64,000 bases of DNA from Comamonadaceae bacterium CG12_big_fil_rev_8_21_14_0_65_59_15 (GCA_002786915.1 PCUV01000067.1:1-64000); one strand, 5' to 3'; shown: positions 21,339 through 31,049, counted from the first letter of the stretch. The notes: generated by a model not told the origin, from the sequence alone. Made by a program: numbers and translations.

Positions 21339-23576
21339 ATGAATGTCCCTGTTGCTGCCACCTCACCCCTGCGTATTGACTTGGGCATCCACGGCATGAC
21401 GTGCGCGTCGTGCGTGGCGCGCGCCGAACGTGCCTTGAAGAAAGTGCCCGGCGTACAAGAGGTGGCGGTGAACCTGGCCACCGAATCCGCGCGCATTCTG
21501 GTAACCCCGTCCGACCAAGTTGAAGCACGTCTGAAGCGCGCCGTGCGCGATGCCGGCTACGAGCCGGTCGCGGCCAACGCCGCCATTGATGCGGCGCCTG
21601 AATCAGCCTGGGCCGGTTTTGGCCCGGTCGCTTTGGGCGCGGCGCTGTCGTTCCCTTTGATGCTGCCAATGCTGGGCGACCTGTTCGGGCAGCACTGGAT
21701 GTTGCCGGCCTGGTTGCAGTTTGCCCTGGCCACACCGGTGCAGTTCTTTCTGGGGGCGCGTTTTTACAAGGCGGGCTGGCACGCCGCGCGGGCGCTATCG
21801 GGCAATATGGATTTGCTGGTGGCCATGGGCACCAGCTCGGGCTGGGCCTTGTCGGTCTGGCTGTGGCTAAGCGCCGCACCAGACACCATGCCGCACCTGT
21901 ACTTTGAAGCGTCTGCCGTGGTCATCACGCTGGTGCTGCTGGGCAAATGGCTGGAAGCACGCGCCAAGCGGCAAACCACCTCGGCCATCCGGGCGCTGCA
22001 CGCGCTGCGCCCGGATGTGGCACACCTGCTGGGGCTGGATGGCGAAGTCGATGTACCCATCGACGAGGTGCTGGTGGGCGACGAGCTGGTGGTGCGCCCG
22101 GGTGAACGCTTTGCGGTGGACGCCAGCGTGCTGGAAGGCCAGACGCAAGTCGATGAATCAATGCTGACAGGCGAGCCTTTGCCGGTGCCCAAGACGGTGG
22201 GCGACATGGTAACGGGTGGCACGCTCAACGGCGACGGTCGCGTGGTCGTGCGTGTCAGCGCCGTCGGGGTCGATACCGTGCTGGCCAACATCATCCGGCT
22301 GGTGGAAGACGCGCAGGCCGCCAAGGCACCGATCCAGCGGCTGGTGGACCAGGTCAGCGCCGTGTTTGTGCCGGTGGTGCTGGTGTTGGCGCTGCTGACT
22401 TTCTTCGGCTGGTGGCTCAGCGGTCACGCGCTGGACGTAGCCATCATCAACGCCGTCACGGTGCTGGTGATTGCCTGCCCCTGCGCACTCGGCCTGGCTA
22501 CGCCGGCGGCCATCATGGCCGGTACCGGTGTGGCGGCGCAGCACGGCATTTTGATCAAGGACGCGCAGGCGCTGGAGCTGGCGCACAAGGCGCAGGTGGT
22601 GGTGTTTGACAAAACCGGCACGCTGACCGTAGGCCACGCGCGGCTGACCGATTTTGTGGCCGGTGACGCTGCCCATCAGGATGATTTGCTGCGGGTGGCC
22701 GCGGCCATCCAAAGCGGCAGCAGCCACCCTCTGGCGCGTGCGGTGGTGGCGCACGCACAAGAGAAGTCGTTGCCGCTTCCAGCGGTAAGCGACGTGGTCA
22801 GTACCCCCGGCAAAGGGTTGCAGGGCAACGTTGACGGGGTGGCGTACCTCATTGGCAGCCCAACGTGGATCGCGCAATTGCAGGGCGATCTGGGCGCATT
22901 GGCCGAACCGCTAGCAACGCTGCAAGAGCGTGGTGCCACGCTGGCCGCGCTGGCCCGGCGCGGTGCCAGCGGACTAAGGGTGGTCGCGCTGATGGGCTTT
23001 GGTGACGAGCCCAAACCGGGTGCCGCAGCAGCCATCGCGCACTTGCGCCAACTGGGCATCCGGGTGCTGATGCTCTCGGGTGACAACCGCGCCGCCGCGC
23101 GTGCCATGGCCGAGCGTGTGGGATTGCACGCCGATCAGGATGAAGTCATCAGCGACGTGCTGCCGGGCGACAAGGCGGCGCACATCGCCCGGCTCAAGAC
23201 AGCGGGCCAGACCGTGGTGATGGTGGGCGACGGTGTCAACGACGCGCCGGCTTTGGCGGCAGCCGACGTGGGCATGGCCATGGCCAACGCCGGTGGTGGT
23301 GCCGATGTGGCGATGCACGCGGCGGGCATCACGCTGATGCGCGGCGACCTGGCGCTGGTGGCGGCCGCGCTGGACATCTCGCACCGCACAGTGGCCAAGA
23401 TCCGGCAGAACCTGTTCTGGGCTTTTATCTATAACGTGGTCGGCATCCCGCTGGCGGCTTTTGGGGTACTGAACCCGGTGCTGGCTGGCGCGGCCATGGC
23501 GGCCAGCTCTGTCAGCGTGATGAGCAACGCCTTGCTGCTCAAGCGCTGGCGGCCCGCAACTCGCCCGGGGGGGTGA
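21339..23576 (+). CDS. copA: Copper-exporting P1B-type ATPase
   Basis: A 745-residue heavy-metal transporting P-type ATPase. It has a single N-terminal HMA domain (GMTCASC), the actuator motif TGEP, the transmembrane CPC site ([12 protein letters not shown]) diagnostic for Cu(I)/Ag(I), the phosphorylation motif DKTGTLT and the hinge [10 protein letters not shown]. About eight transmembrane helices are expected. It is divergent from the CopZ gene. The 3' end abuts the remnant of the defence island, so the island probably joined here. Confidence 0.94.
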   Translation: MNVPVAATSPLRIDLGIHGMTCASCVARAERALKKVPGVQEVAVNLATESARILVTPSDQVEARLKRAVRDAGYEPVAANAAIDAAPESAWAGFGPVALGAALSFPLMLPMLGDLFGQHWMLPAWLQFALATPVQFFLGARFYKAGWHAARALSGNMDLLVAMGTSSGWALSVWLWLSAAPDTMPHLYFEASAVVITLVLLGKWLEARAKRQTTSAIRALHALRPDVAHLLGLDGEVDVPIDEVLVGDELVVRPGERFAVDASVLEGQTQVDESMLTGEPLPVPKTVGDMVTGGTLNGDGRVVVRVSAVGVDTVLANIIRLVEDAQAAKAPIQRLVDQVSAVFVPVVLVLALLTFFGWWLSGHALDVAIINAVTVLVIACPCALGLATPAAIMAGTGVAAQHGILIKDAQALELAHKAQVVVFDKTGTLTVGHARLTDFVAGDAAHQDDLLRVAAAIQSGSSHPLARAVVAHAQEKSLPLPAVSDVVSTPGKGLQGNVDGVAYLIGSPTWIAQLQGDLGALAEPLATLQERGATLAALARRGASGLRVVALMGFGDEPKPGAAAAIAHLRQLGIRVLMLSGDNRAAARAMAERVGLHADQDEVISDVLPGDKAAHIARLKTAGQTVVMVGDGVNDAPALAAADVGMAMANAGGGADVAMHAAGITLMRGDLALVAAALDISHRTVAKIRQNLFWAFIYNVVGIPLAAFGVLNPVLAGAAMAASSVSVMSNALLLKRWRPATRPGG

Positions 23577-23920
23577 TAAAACAAAAGAGGGCCGCGGATC
23601 CGGTCTGCGGCATCGGCATACTCGCGCTCGTCGGGGTCGTGGTTTTGCAGCAGGAACTCGCGGTAACAGTGCTTGACGACAGGCTTCGAGTGGGTTTGTA
23701 TCTCAGCCACCACGCGCAGGATTTCGGTAATCTTGATGTCCAGCGCCGCCTCGGTGCTGTAGAAGGTGTTACCGTTGAAGTGGGCGGTTTCGTTGCGGTC
23801 GTCCACCAGCTTGGCGTAGATGCCGATCTTGGCGTTGTCGCAGGCGATGAGTCCCTCGAAATGGAAATGCTTGCGTTCGAGACGTTTTTCACTTATCCGG
23901 CAGGTGGAAACCAGCGAAGA
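23577..23920 (-). pseudogene. Truncated HEPN-type gene fragment
   Basis: An open minus-strand frame without any start codon, running from about 23920 into the end of copA. The readable peptide contains HFHFEGLIACDNAKIGIYAK, then RNETAH, which fits the R-X4-H motif of HEPN ribonucleases, and a helical C-terminal part (KITEILRVVAEIQTHSKP). Codon rhythm stays coding-like to about 23585, then the frame passes into antisense copA. Both ends are therefore missing. It overlaps the last bases of the Toprim-like gene. I read it as a relic of a former defence-island gene. Confidence 0.55.
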
Positions 23921-24531
23921 AGCGAGATTCTCAACACATGAAAAGCCTCGTCAGTACACCGTTTTGCCGTTACCCGGGTCGCCAGTTGCTGATAGATTGA
24001 GGATGATCGCCCCTTTTTCGAGTAACGAAGCACCCATTCGACAGCCTCTTTCGGGCGATCAGGTTTCGCAGCATCGGGTTGCCAGAAACCCTTGGCCTCT
24101 AGCGTGGTGCGAAGTGCGGCGAATGACCGGTCAAAACCCAAAGCCGAGCACACATGAGGGCTATCCTGCCACACCCAGTTCTCCAGTTCCGGGGTAATGA
24201 CAACGGCACAGCCTTTATCGTCCGACCAACCTGCATCAACCAGATGCTCGCCGATCCGTTGCGATATAGCAGCTTTACCGGGCGAACCTTCCCATTCGGC
24301 ATCGACAATGACCACTGCGTGACGATGAGTATTGGCGTAGGGCTGAAGAAATTCATTTGCACGGGTATATAGACCCGGGTCGTTTTGTCCATGAGCGACC
24401 ACCATGTCCTGACGAAAATCGAAATCAAAATGCCCGCACCCCACGGCATGATGAAAAGCATCGCGCGAGAAAAAGCCCTTGAGCATTCCCTCCATATTCT
24501 TGTCCGCCACGAGAAATAGGCAATCCCTCAT
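23893..24531 (-). CDS. Toprim-like putative defence effector (MAD4-like)
   Basis: A 212-residue soluble protein, last gene of the hsdR-hsdMS-ATPase operon; its ATG overlaps the ATPase stop by 4 bp. Near the N-terminus CLFLVADKNMEGML offers an acidic residue after a hydrophobic strand, and VVIVDAEWEG (about residues 73-82) gives a D-x-E motif, together suggesting a Toprim or similar metal-binding fold. I recall similar proteins annotated as MAD4 of the methylation-associated defence system, partnered with an AAA ATPase (MAD3); this is memory, not a search. A nuclease role is inference. Confidence 0.6.
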   Translation of the reverse strand: MRDCLFLVADKNMEGMLKGFFSRDAFHHAVGCGHFDFDFRQDMVVAHGQNDPGLYTRANEFLQPYANTHRHAVVIVDAEWEGSPGKAAISQRIGEHLVDAGWSDDKGCAVVITPELENWVWQDSPHVCSALGFDRSFAALRTTLEAKGFWQPDAAKPDRPKEAVEWVLRYSKKGRSSSIYQQLATRVTAKRCTDEAFHVLRISLLRWFPPAG

Positions 24532-25802
24532 CCAAGCACTCCCGTTGCAAACAGCTCACCCAGATTCAGTGCCGACTGCCACTCGCGCAAGCGTGGATGT
24601 TCGTTGCCGCGAACAATATCGACCGCCCCTTCATCGGTTTTGCCAAAGCAGAGAATCTGCTTTGATTGCAGCAAGCTGAGCACCACCGGAGAATGCGTGG
24701 CGCACAAGACCTGAGCGTCATAGACAGATGAAAGCGACTGCATGACGGTTTCCATCGCCTTTGGATGGATGCCGTTTTCGGGTTCTTCGATCAGTACCAC
24801 GTTCGGCGTGGTTGGCGCATAGGCAAGTAACGTCAAGGCAAGCAGACGCAGTGTGCCATCGGAAAGCACCCATGAAGGGGCGATCAAGCCGCTCTTGTAT
24901 TTCAACTGGATATAGCGGGAACGATCTTCAGGCTTTTCACAAGTTTGCACATCGTCCAGATCGTCCAGCGTGGTTGCCAGATGCGCTACCCAGTCTTGCT
25001 TGGTTTTCGCCCCGCTTTTATTTTCAAGCGCATGTACCACCCATGGCAGGTTCGAACCGTCCGGTAAAAAATCGGCAGGGGAGCCTGCGGGAGAAGGCAT
25101 GCGCATTTTTTCAGCATTGAGCATCAAGCGATGGATGCCTTCCATCAACACGCGTTTGGCCCAGGTTGCGGCGGGAAATTTCTGTTCATCTTCCGGCAGA
25201 TTGGCGAGCGCGCTCTTGGCTGGGCCAAGCCGAAACAGATTGTTCCAGTCCGACGTTTCTGAACGGAAATAGTCGTTGCCACTTTCAACCACTTTGCTGA
25301 CGACCTTGCGCCAACCTGGCGGGCTTTTTTTGTTCTGTAACAAAACAATATGCTCCGGGGGAGTTTCCGGGAAAGGGAACTGCGCCTGCAGAGGAATCTC
25401 GTGCTGCTTGATTTCGTCGCATAGCCACAGGGTTTCATGATCAAAACCCAGGCGACCATCGGTATGTATGCCCAGCTCGTAGCGCGCATAGCGGTAACGC
25501 TGCCCCAGTTTCTCGACAATCTCACTTGGTAAGTCCAAAGTCACGGCGATTTCCACCCCGCCTCCTTGGCGCAACCAGGTCAAATCCAGCGGATCAACCG
25601 CACGTGGCGCGATGTTCATGCGGGCATTGCCATACACCGCTGCATCCAGACCACTGGCCAGAATGTCCCGCACCAGCAGCAAGGCATCGAACAAGGTGCT
25701 TTTGCCGCAGGCATTCGGCCCCACCATCACCAGAAATGGCTCGAATTCGACCGATACATAGCGCAAGGCACGCAGCCCTTTGACTTCCAGTTGCCGGATC
25801 AT
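24528..25802 (-). CDS. AAA family ATPase (OLD/RecF-like) of defence operon
   Basis: A 424-residue ABC/SMC-type ATPase with Walker A GPNACGKST at residues 28-36, a C-loop-like VLSDGTLRLLAL, Walker B VVLIEEPENGIHP and the switch histidine LCATHSPVVL. It has no C-terminal Toprim domain, unlike full OLD or GajA proteins; a Toprim-like protein is instead encoded by the next gene, which overlaps it by 4 bp. This split arrangement resembles PARIS (AriA/AriB) or MAD3/MAD4. The start codon overlaps the hsdMS stop (ATGA), so production is tied to the modification subunit. Confidence 0.8.
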   Translation of the reverse strand: MIRQLEVKGLRALRYVSVEFEPFLVMVGPNACGKSTLFDALLLVRDILASGLDAAVYGNARMNIAPRAVDPLDLTWLRQGGGVEIAVTLDLPSEIVEKLGQRYRYARYELGIHTDGRLGFDHETLWLCDEIKQHEIPLQAQFPFPETPPEHIVLLQNKKSPPGWRKVVSKVVESGNDYFRSETSDWNNLFRLGPAKSALANLPEDEQKFPAATWAKRVLMEGIHRLMLNAEKMRMPSPAGSPADFLPDGSNLPWVVHALENKSGAKTKQDWVAHLATTLDDLDDVQTCEKPEDRSRYIQLKYKSGLIAPSWVLSDGTLRLLALTLLAYAPTTPNVVLIEEPENGIHPKAMETVMQSLSSVYDAQVLCATHSPVVLSLLQSKQILCFGKTDEGAVDIVRGNEHPRLREWQSALNLGELFATGVLG

Positions 25803-28339
25803 GGGTTTTCTCCGAAAGATTCTGCGGCATTTTCGTCCCAGACGCGGGCGAGGGTGGCCTGGATTTTTTTCTCGAAGCGGGTGATCAGTTCGCGGTTGGC
25901 GGCGACCAGCGCCTGCTCGGCTTCGATCTCGGCGACGATGGCTTGCTGGGTGACGAGGGGTGGGCGGGGGATTTCATAACTCTCCACAACCGAACGAGGA
26001 ACACGCTGCAAACCGCCGGTGCCTGTCATCTGCGGGGTAGCCCACACCCGGAAGGCTGGCGTTGCAGCAAACATAAACACCCACTGCGGGAGAAGATCAC
26101 CCGTGGGCCTCAATACATAGAACTCGCTTGAACCGAAACCGATGCCGTTACAAAGGTTCCGGGCAATACCAGCCTTTCCGTTCTCGAAACAGGGCGTCAC
26201 CTTCGCCAAAAGCACATCACCGTCTTTGAAGTATGTGTAGCTGGCAGTCACCTCGTCCAATCGCTTCGTGTCTTTGGGTGCGAAGAACATCTCATGCTCG
26301 CCGATGTCAGACATTGGAACAAACGACACGACTGTGGAACCCTCAAGGTCAGCCACTTCAGACTTGCGGGGATTCACAATGCAGGCTTCCCCGAGTGCCA
26401 CCATCGGCCAGTCGGGGTGGATGGGGATGTGGGGACGGTAGTGATCGAGGACGGCGCGGGCGCCTTTGATGACTTTCTGGTAGCCCTCGATCTCCGCCAC
26501 GATCTCCTTCTGCACGTCCGGCGGCGGCAGGGGGATTTGGACTCGGCGAACGATTTCGCTGTTGAGGTTGTTGACCACGCCACCTGTCGCAGCCTGTTTG
26601 AACTGTGCGAAAACGCGGTCTGAACCCAAGATGTTGTAGAGGAAGTCTTGATCTAAGAGAGGGGATTGATCGCGCAGAAGAAGCCACCCGTCATGAATAC
26701 ACCCATCGGTCGCCATGACGTAAGGCCGCCCAAAGCTCATGGAATTCGAGAGGATGAAATCGCCCGGCTTTACACGTCGCGATTTCGCTGCGCCTTCGGG
26801 AGTGACACGCTCTTTCGTTGTGGTGATGTATTTCGCACCAACTTCTGCGTCACCGATCTTGATCCAATTTATGCCGTCTGGCGCGTCGGTGATGAAGTCG
26901 TGGATTGGTCGAGGTGAGGCACCTCTTTCGATGATGCAAACATCACCGATTGGAACGAGGGGCCACACTAACCCAACACTTGCCGCACCTTCCCGATACC
27001 GTTCTCCGCTGAGGTTGTAGTCACCATTCGCTGCAATCTTTTCCTTCGGCACGATCTGGGCGGTGGACGTGAGGGCGACGATGTTCTCGGTGGACGCGCC
27101 GCTGCGCAGGGCGTGCAGGTAGGCGGCGAGCTCGGCCTGCACCTGCGGCAGGTCGTTTTTCTCGATGGCGCGGCGCTGTGCGCCGAGGCCGTAGCCGTCG
27201 TTCTCGACCTTGAAGAAAGCGATGGTGTCGGCCGCCTTGGCGAGGGACTTGTCGAGGATGAGGATGCTGGTCTTGACGCCGGAGTAGGGATTGAAACACC
27301 CGGCCGGCAGCGACACCACGGCGACGAGGGAGTTCTCGACGAGCATTTTCCGCAGCTCTTTGTAGGCGGTCTGGCTCTGGAAGATGATGCCTTCGGGCAC
27401 GATGATGGCGGCGCGGCCGGTGGGCGTGAGGTGCTCGGCCATGTAATCGACAAACAGGACTTCGCTGCGCTTGGCCTGGATGGAGAAACGCTTGTGCGGT
27501 TTGATGCCGCCTTTCGGGGACATAAAGGGCGGGTTGGCGAGGATGACGTCGGCGAATTCGTTCCAGCGCTCCTCGTAGGTGAGGCTGTCGTACTCGAAGA
27601 TGTGCGGATCGGTAAAGCCGTGCAGGTACAGGTTCACCAGCGAGAGGCGCACCATGTCGGGCGAAATGTCGTAACCCTTGAAGTTTCTGGCAAGGCGGCC
27701 TTTTTCGTCCGGGGTGAGCGTGCTGTGGCCCTTGGCGTCGGCATTGGTGCGCAGGATGTGCTTGTAGGCGGAGATCAGGAACCCGGCGGTGCCGCAAGCG
27801 GGGTCGAGGATGGTCTCGTCTTTCCGTGGCGCGAGGACTTCGACCATGAAGTCGATGATGTGGCGCGGGGTGCGGAACTGGCCGGCATCGCCCTGTGAGC
27901 CGAGCACCGAGAGCAGATACTCGAAGGCGTCGCCGAGGCGCTCGCTGTGGTCGTATGAAAAGTCGTCGATGATCTTGAGAAAGGCCTTGAGCGTTTCGGG
28001 GTCGCGGTAAGGCAGGTAGGCATTTTTGAAAATTTCGCGAAACAGCGCGGGAATGCCTGGGTTTTCGGGCATCTTGGCAATGCCTTCGCCGTAGAGGCCC
28101 AGCATTTCGTGTCCGCCCAGACTGCGGTCCATGAGTTTGGCCCAACCGTAGCGTGCGAAGTCGCCGGTGAAAAACTTGCGCTTGCCGCCAAGTTCTTCAC
28201 TCTCGGCGTCCATGTCGTCCATGAACTTGTAGATGAGGGCGATGGTGATCTGCTCGACCTGGGATTTGGGGTCGGGCACCTTGCCAACAAGGATGTCGCG
28301 CGCGGTATCGATGCGGCGTTTGGTGGTGGTGTCGAGCAT
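25799..28339 (-). CDS. hsdM: Type I restriction-modification: fused HsdM-HsdS
   Basis: An 846-residue fusion. Residues 1-430 form an N6-adenine methyltransferase with SAM motif I DPACGTAGF (about 179-187) and catalytic NPPF (about 269-272). Residues about 455-846 are a specificity subunit with two target-recognition halves, each ending in a conserved helical spacer (IPLPPPDVQKEIVAEIEGYQ and IPRPPLVTQQAIVAEIEAEQ). No separate hsdS exists nearby. It lies downstream of hsdR and is translationally coupled to the ATPase gene. Confidence 0.93.
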   Translation of the reverse strand: MLDTTTKRRIDTARDILVGKVPDPKSQVEQITIALIYKFMDDMDAESEELGGKRKFFTGDFARYGWAKLMDRSLGGHEMLGLYGEGIAKMPENPGIPALFREIFKNAYLPYRDPETLKAFLKIIDDFSYDHSERLGDAFEYLLSVLGSQGDAGQFRTPRHIIDFMVEVLAPRKDETILDPACGTAGFLISAYKHILRTNADAKGHSTLTPDEKGRLARNFKGYDISPDMVRLSLVNLYLHGFTDPHIFEYDSLTYEERWNEFADVILANPPFMSPKGGIKPHKRFSIQAKRSEVLFVDYMAEHLTPTGRAAIIVPEGIIFQSQTAYKELRKMLVENSLVAVVSLPAGCFNPYSGVKTSILILDKSLAKAADTIAFFKVENDGYGLGAQRRAIEKNDLPQVQAELAAYLHALRSGASTENIVALTSTAQIVPKEKIAANGDYNLSGERYREGAASVGLVWPLVPIGDVCIIERGASPRPIHDFITDAPDGINWIKIGDAEVGAKYITTTKERVTPEGAAKSRRVKPGDFILSNSMSFGRPYVMATDGCIHDGWLLLRDQSPLLDQDFLYNILGSDRVFAQFKQAATGGVVNNLNSEIVRRVQIPLPPPDVQKEIVAEIEGYQKVIKGARAVLDHYRPHIPIHPDWPMVALGEACIVNPRKSEVADLEGSTVVSFVPMSDIGEHEMFFAPKDTKRLDEVTASYTYFKDGDVLLAKVTPCFENGKAGIARNLCNGIGFGSSEFYVLRPTGDLLPQWVFMFAATPAFRVWATPQMTGTGGLQRVPRSVVESYEIPRPPLVTQQAIVAEIEAEQALVAANRELITRFEKKIQATLARVWDENAAESFGENP

Positions 28340-28502
28340 TACTTCAAGCGTTTCATGGTGTTGTCAGTTAAGTCGCATGCCCTTTAATCCCGTCGAATTC
28401 AACGGGATTCAGGTGGAAAGAAAATCCAAACCTCTCGAATTCGAGGGGTTTAACTATGGCGAATTCGCCACAATTAAAACACTGCGTGGATGGGTGCATG
28501 GC
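28340..28502. repeat. hsdR-hsdMS gap with three GAATTC-centred palindromes
   Basis: The 163-bp gap carries three consecutive symmetrical elements, each containing GAATTC. At 28386-28409 there are 8-bp arms AATCCCGT/ACGGGATT around CGAATTCA. At 28428-28451 there is a 24-bp near-perfect palindrome (AAACCTCTCGAA/TTCGAGGGGTTT, one mismatch). At 28457-28470 the palindrome TGGCGAATTCGCCA is perfect. They could be operators, RNA hairpins or a boundary between hsdR and the downstream genes. It is the only real gap in the operon. Confidence 0.75.
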
Positions 28503-31049
28503 TCAGGCTGCGAACTGGTTCAAGGCGACATAGTCCTTGACGTATTCTGGGACGAGCGTGCGGTACGGCTGGGGCACGGCTCTGAAATCGTGGGTGCTGA
28601 AATACGGGTTGGTGGCCAGATCGGTGAACTGCCTGCTGTCGATGATGTCGCGCACCCGGTTGCTGGTGACGTAGGCCTTGAAATAGGTCTTGATGGCCGG
28701 AATGGCCGCAGGCTGCACGGGCACGCGGTCAGCGACGAACTTCGAGAATTCCTCTTCCAGTAGTTCGTCCTTGGACTTGAAGCGCGGGATGAGGCCGAAG
28801 ATCTTTTCCAGGATTTCGCGCAGGGTCAGGCGGCGGTCCACGGCGGCGGCTTTGCGCAGCTTGTCGAGGGTGTAGAACTCCTCGGGCTTGTCGAAGACTT
28901 CGCGGTTCACGTAGTCGATGACGCGGTCCCACTGCCCGGCTTCCACGGCAGAGGCCACGGTGTCGTTGGCGCGGATAACGTCTTCGAACTTCTCGAAGAA
29001 CATGCGGTCGATCTTCATGCCCTCGGCCGTGATCTGCTCAACACGCATCGAAGCCAGGATGTCGGCGCCGAGGTGCTCGTAGGTGCCGCCCACGACCACC
29101 GGGCCTTCGCCGCCCCCGCCTGCGTCGTCGCCGCGCGCGGACCTGGGCGGCGGCAGCTTTAGCACTTCGTCGTAATTGAATTCTTCCTCGAAGTACTCGC
29201 AGTTGGCGAAGAAGTCGAACAGTTTGAAGGCGGTCTTGATGGGCTGTTGCACGCCTTCCTTGAGGGCGTCGTCGAAAAGCACGTCGCGGAAGTCGTGCTT
29301 GCGGGTGCCGCGTCCCTTGATCTGGATGAAGTCGGTGGGCGAAAAGATCGGGCGGAAGAGACCCATGTTGAGGATGTCGGTGCAGTCGTAGCCGGTGGTC
29401 ATCATGCCAACCGTCACGCAGATGCGCGCCTTGCTGGTCTTGTAGGCGGGGATGAAGTTGCCGGAGCCGAGCAGCTTGTTGTTGGCGAAGTTGATGGTGA
29501 ACTGCTGGGCGTCGGGTATCTGGGAGGTGATCTGCACCGCGAAGTCGGACTGGTACTTGGCCGGGAACATGCGCTCGGCCATCTGATTGAGGATTTGCGC
29601 CAGCTTCGCGGCGTGGTTCTGGCTGACGGCGAAGATGATAGCCTTGCCGATCTCACCGCTGACTGGGTCACGCAGGGCGTTTTCCAGAAACGTCTTGCAC
29701 AGGAGCTGGTTGGTGGTGTCGGCGAAAAAGCGCTTTTCGAATTCGCGCTGCTTGAAGGCCTGCTGCTGATCCTCACCGGTGTCATCGGTGAACGTGACCA
29801 CAAAGCCCTCTTCGGAAAGCAGCGTGGTGGTGATCTCGGTGCGGGCGTCCACCACGGTCGGGTTGATCAGGAAGCCTTCCTTTACCCCATCAAGCAGGGA
29901 GTAGCGGAAGGTTGGCTGGCTGTTTTCGCAGCCGAAGGTGCGGTAGGTGTCCTGCAACAGGCGGCGCTCGGCCTCGCGCGGGTCGCGCGTGCCCGGCTTG
30001 GCGCTGTCGAAGCGGCGCAGGTAATCGCGCGGCGTGGCGGTAAGGCCCAGCTTGTAGCCAATGAAGTAGTCGAACACCGCGCGGGCGTTGCCGCCGATCG
30101 ACCGGTGCGCTTCGTCGGAGATGACGAGATCGAAGTCGGTCGGCGAGAACAGCTTCTGGTACTTGTTGTTGAACAGCAGGGATTGCACGGTGGTGACAAC
30201 AATCTCGGCGCGGCGCCAGTCGTCTCGGTTTTCCTTGTAGATCACCGTCTGATAGTCGGCCGACAGTACGGCAGCGAAGGACTTCTTGGCTTGGTCCTCC
30301 AGCTCAAGACGATCCACAAGGAACAAAACACGGCGCACATTGCCCGAACGGAGAAACAGTTTGATCACTGCGGCGGCAGTCAGCGTTTTGCCGGTGCCGG
30401 TGGCCATTTCGAACAGGAAACGGTCTTTGCCGTTGCCGACTGCGGCCTGCAGGCTGTGGATGGCCTTGAGCTGATAGGGCCGAAGAAAGCACAGCTTGTT
30501 GCTCTGGATGTAGCCGGGGCGCTCCGCCTGGTTTTGCCAGGCGGCATCGGACGCGTAGTTCGGGCGCTGGGTGCGAACGATGTAGTCCTCGCCGACGCGC
30601 TCTTCGATCAGTCGCTGCGGATTGGGCGTGACTTTCTGATAGCCGGTGACCGAGTCCGGCGTCGGAAACGAGGTGATGACGTAGGGGTTGCCGCGTTCGA
30701 GGTCCCAGAAGTAGTGCAGGTTGCCGTTGGAAAGAATGACGAAACGGCAGTTCTGAGATCTGGCGTATTTGCGCGCCTGCTCTTTGCCGACAAGTGGATT
30801 TTTGTCTTCTGCCTTGGCTTCGAGGACGAGCAGCGGGAAGCCCCTGGCATCGAGCAAGAGAAAATCGACAAAGCCTTTTGTGCTTTTCTCGAAGTTGACG
30901 CCGAGCGCGTCCAGGTCGGTTGACTGGATCGTGACGCTGGGTTCAAGGCGAATGTTGGCGGGCGCAGTGCCATCCTGGAAAAACCGCCAGCCGGCCGCTT
31001 CGAGCAGCCTGTTGATCTTGATGCGCGCGGTGGCTTCTTTAACTGACAT
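28503..31049 (-). CDS. hsdR: Type I restriction endonuclease subunit R
   Basis: An 848-residue motor-nuclease subunit, the size of the EcoEI-type family. The N-terminal PD-(D/E)xK nuclease region shows VDFLLLDARG and VLEAKAE (D62, E77-x-K79). The helicase core has Walker A FEMATGTGKT and the DEAH box VISDEAHRSIGG, followed by a helicase C domain (GMMTTGYDCTDILNMG) and a C-terminal domain that docks on the methyltransferase. It is the first gene of the minus-strand defence operon. The start ATG 31049 gives the family N-terminus. Confidence 0.93.
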   Translation of the reverse strand: MSVKEATARIKINRLLEAAGWRFFQDGTAPANIRLEPSVTIQSTDLDALGVNFEKSTKGFVDFLLLDARGFPLLVLEAKAEDKNPLVGKEQARKYARSQNCRFVILSNGNLHYFWDLERGNPYVITSFPTPDSVTGYQKVTPNPQRLIEERVGEDYIVRTQRPNYASDAAWQNQAERPGYIQSNKLCFLRPYQLKAIHSLQAAVGNGKDRFLFEMATGTGKTLTAAAVIKLFLRSGNVRRVLFLVDRLELEDQAKKSFAAVLSADYQTVIYKENRDDWRRAEIVVTTVQSLLFNNKYQKLFSPTDFDLVISDEAHRSIGGNARAVFDYFIGYKLGLTATPRDYLRRFDSAKPGTRDPREAERRLLQDTYRTFGCENSQPTFRYSLLDGVKEGFLINPTVVDARTEITTTLLSEEGFVVTFTDDTGEDQQQAFKQREFEKRFFADTTNQLLCKTFLENALRDPVSGEIGKAIIFAVSQNHAAKLAQILNQMAERMFPAKYQSDFAVQITSQIPDAQQFTINFANNKLLGSGNFIPAYKTSKARICVTVGMMTTGYDCTDILNMGLFRPIFSPTDFIQIKGRGTRKHDFRDVLFDDALKEGVQQPIKTAFKLFDFFANCEYFEEEFNYDEVLKLPPPRSARGDDAGGGGEGPVVVGGTYEHLGADILASMRVEQITAEGMKIDRMFFEKFEDVIRANDTVASAVEAGQWDRVIDYVNREVFDKPEEFYTLDKLRKAAAVDRRLTLREILEKIFGLIPRFKSKDELLEEEFSKFVADRVPVQPAAIPAIKTYFKAYVTSNRVRDIIDSRQFTDLATNPYFSTHDFRAVPQPYRTLVPEYVKDYVALNQFAA

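Noticed and set aside
27113-27898. Plus-strand frame of 261 codons inside hsdMS
   Set aside because: Antisense to the methyltransferase motifs and unlike any protein family I know.
29247-30923. Long open frame (558 codons) on the plus strand
   Set aside because: It is antisense to hsdR, whose motor and nuclease motifs are clear; the frame is open only because of GC-rich codon use and has no family resemblance.
23893-31049. Calling the locus a complete MADS or PARIS system
   Set aside because: Other MADS genes (kinase, helix-turn-helix and so on) are absent, and the effector does not clearly match AriB; only a partial likeness can be claimed.
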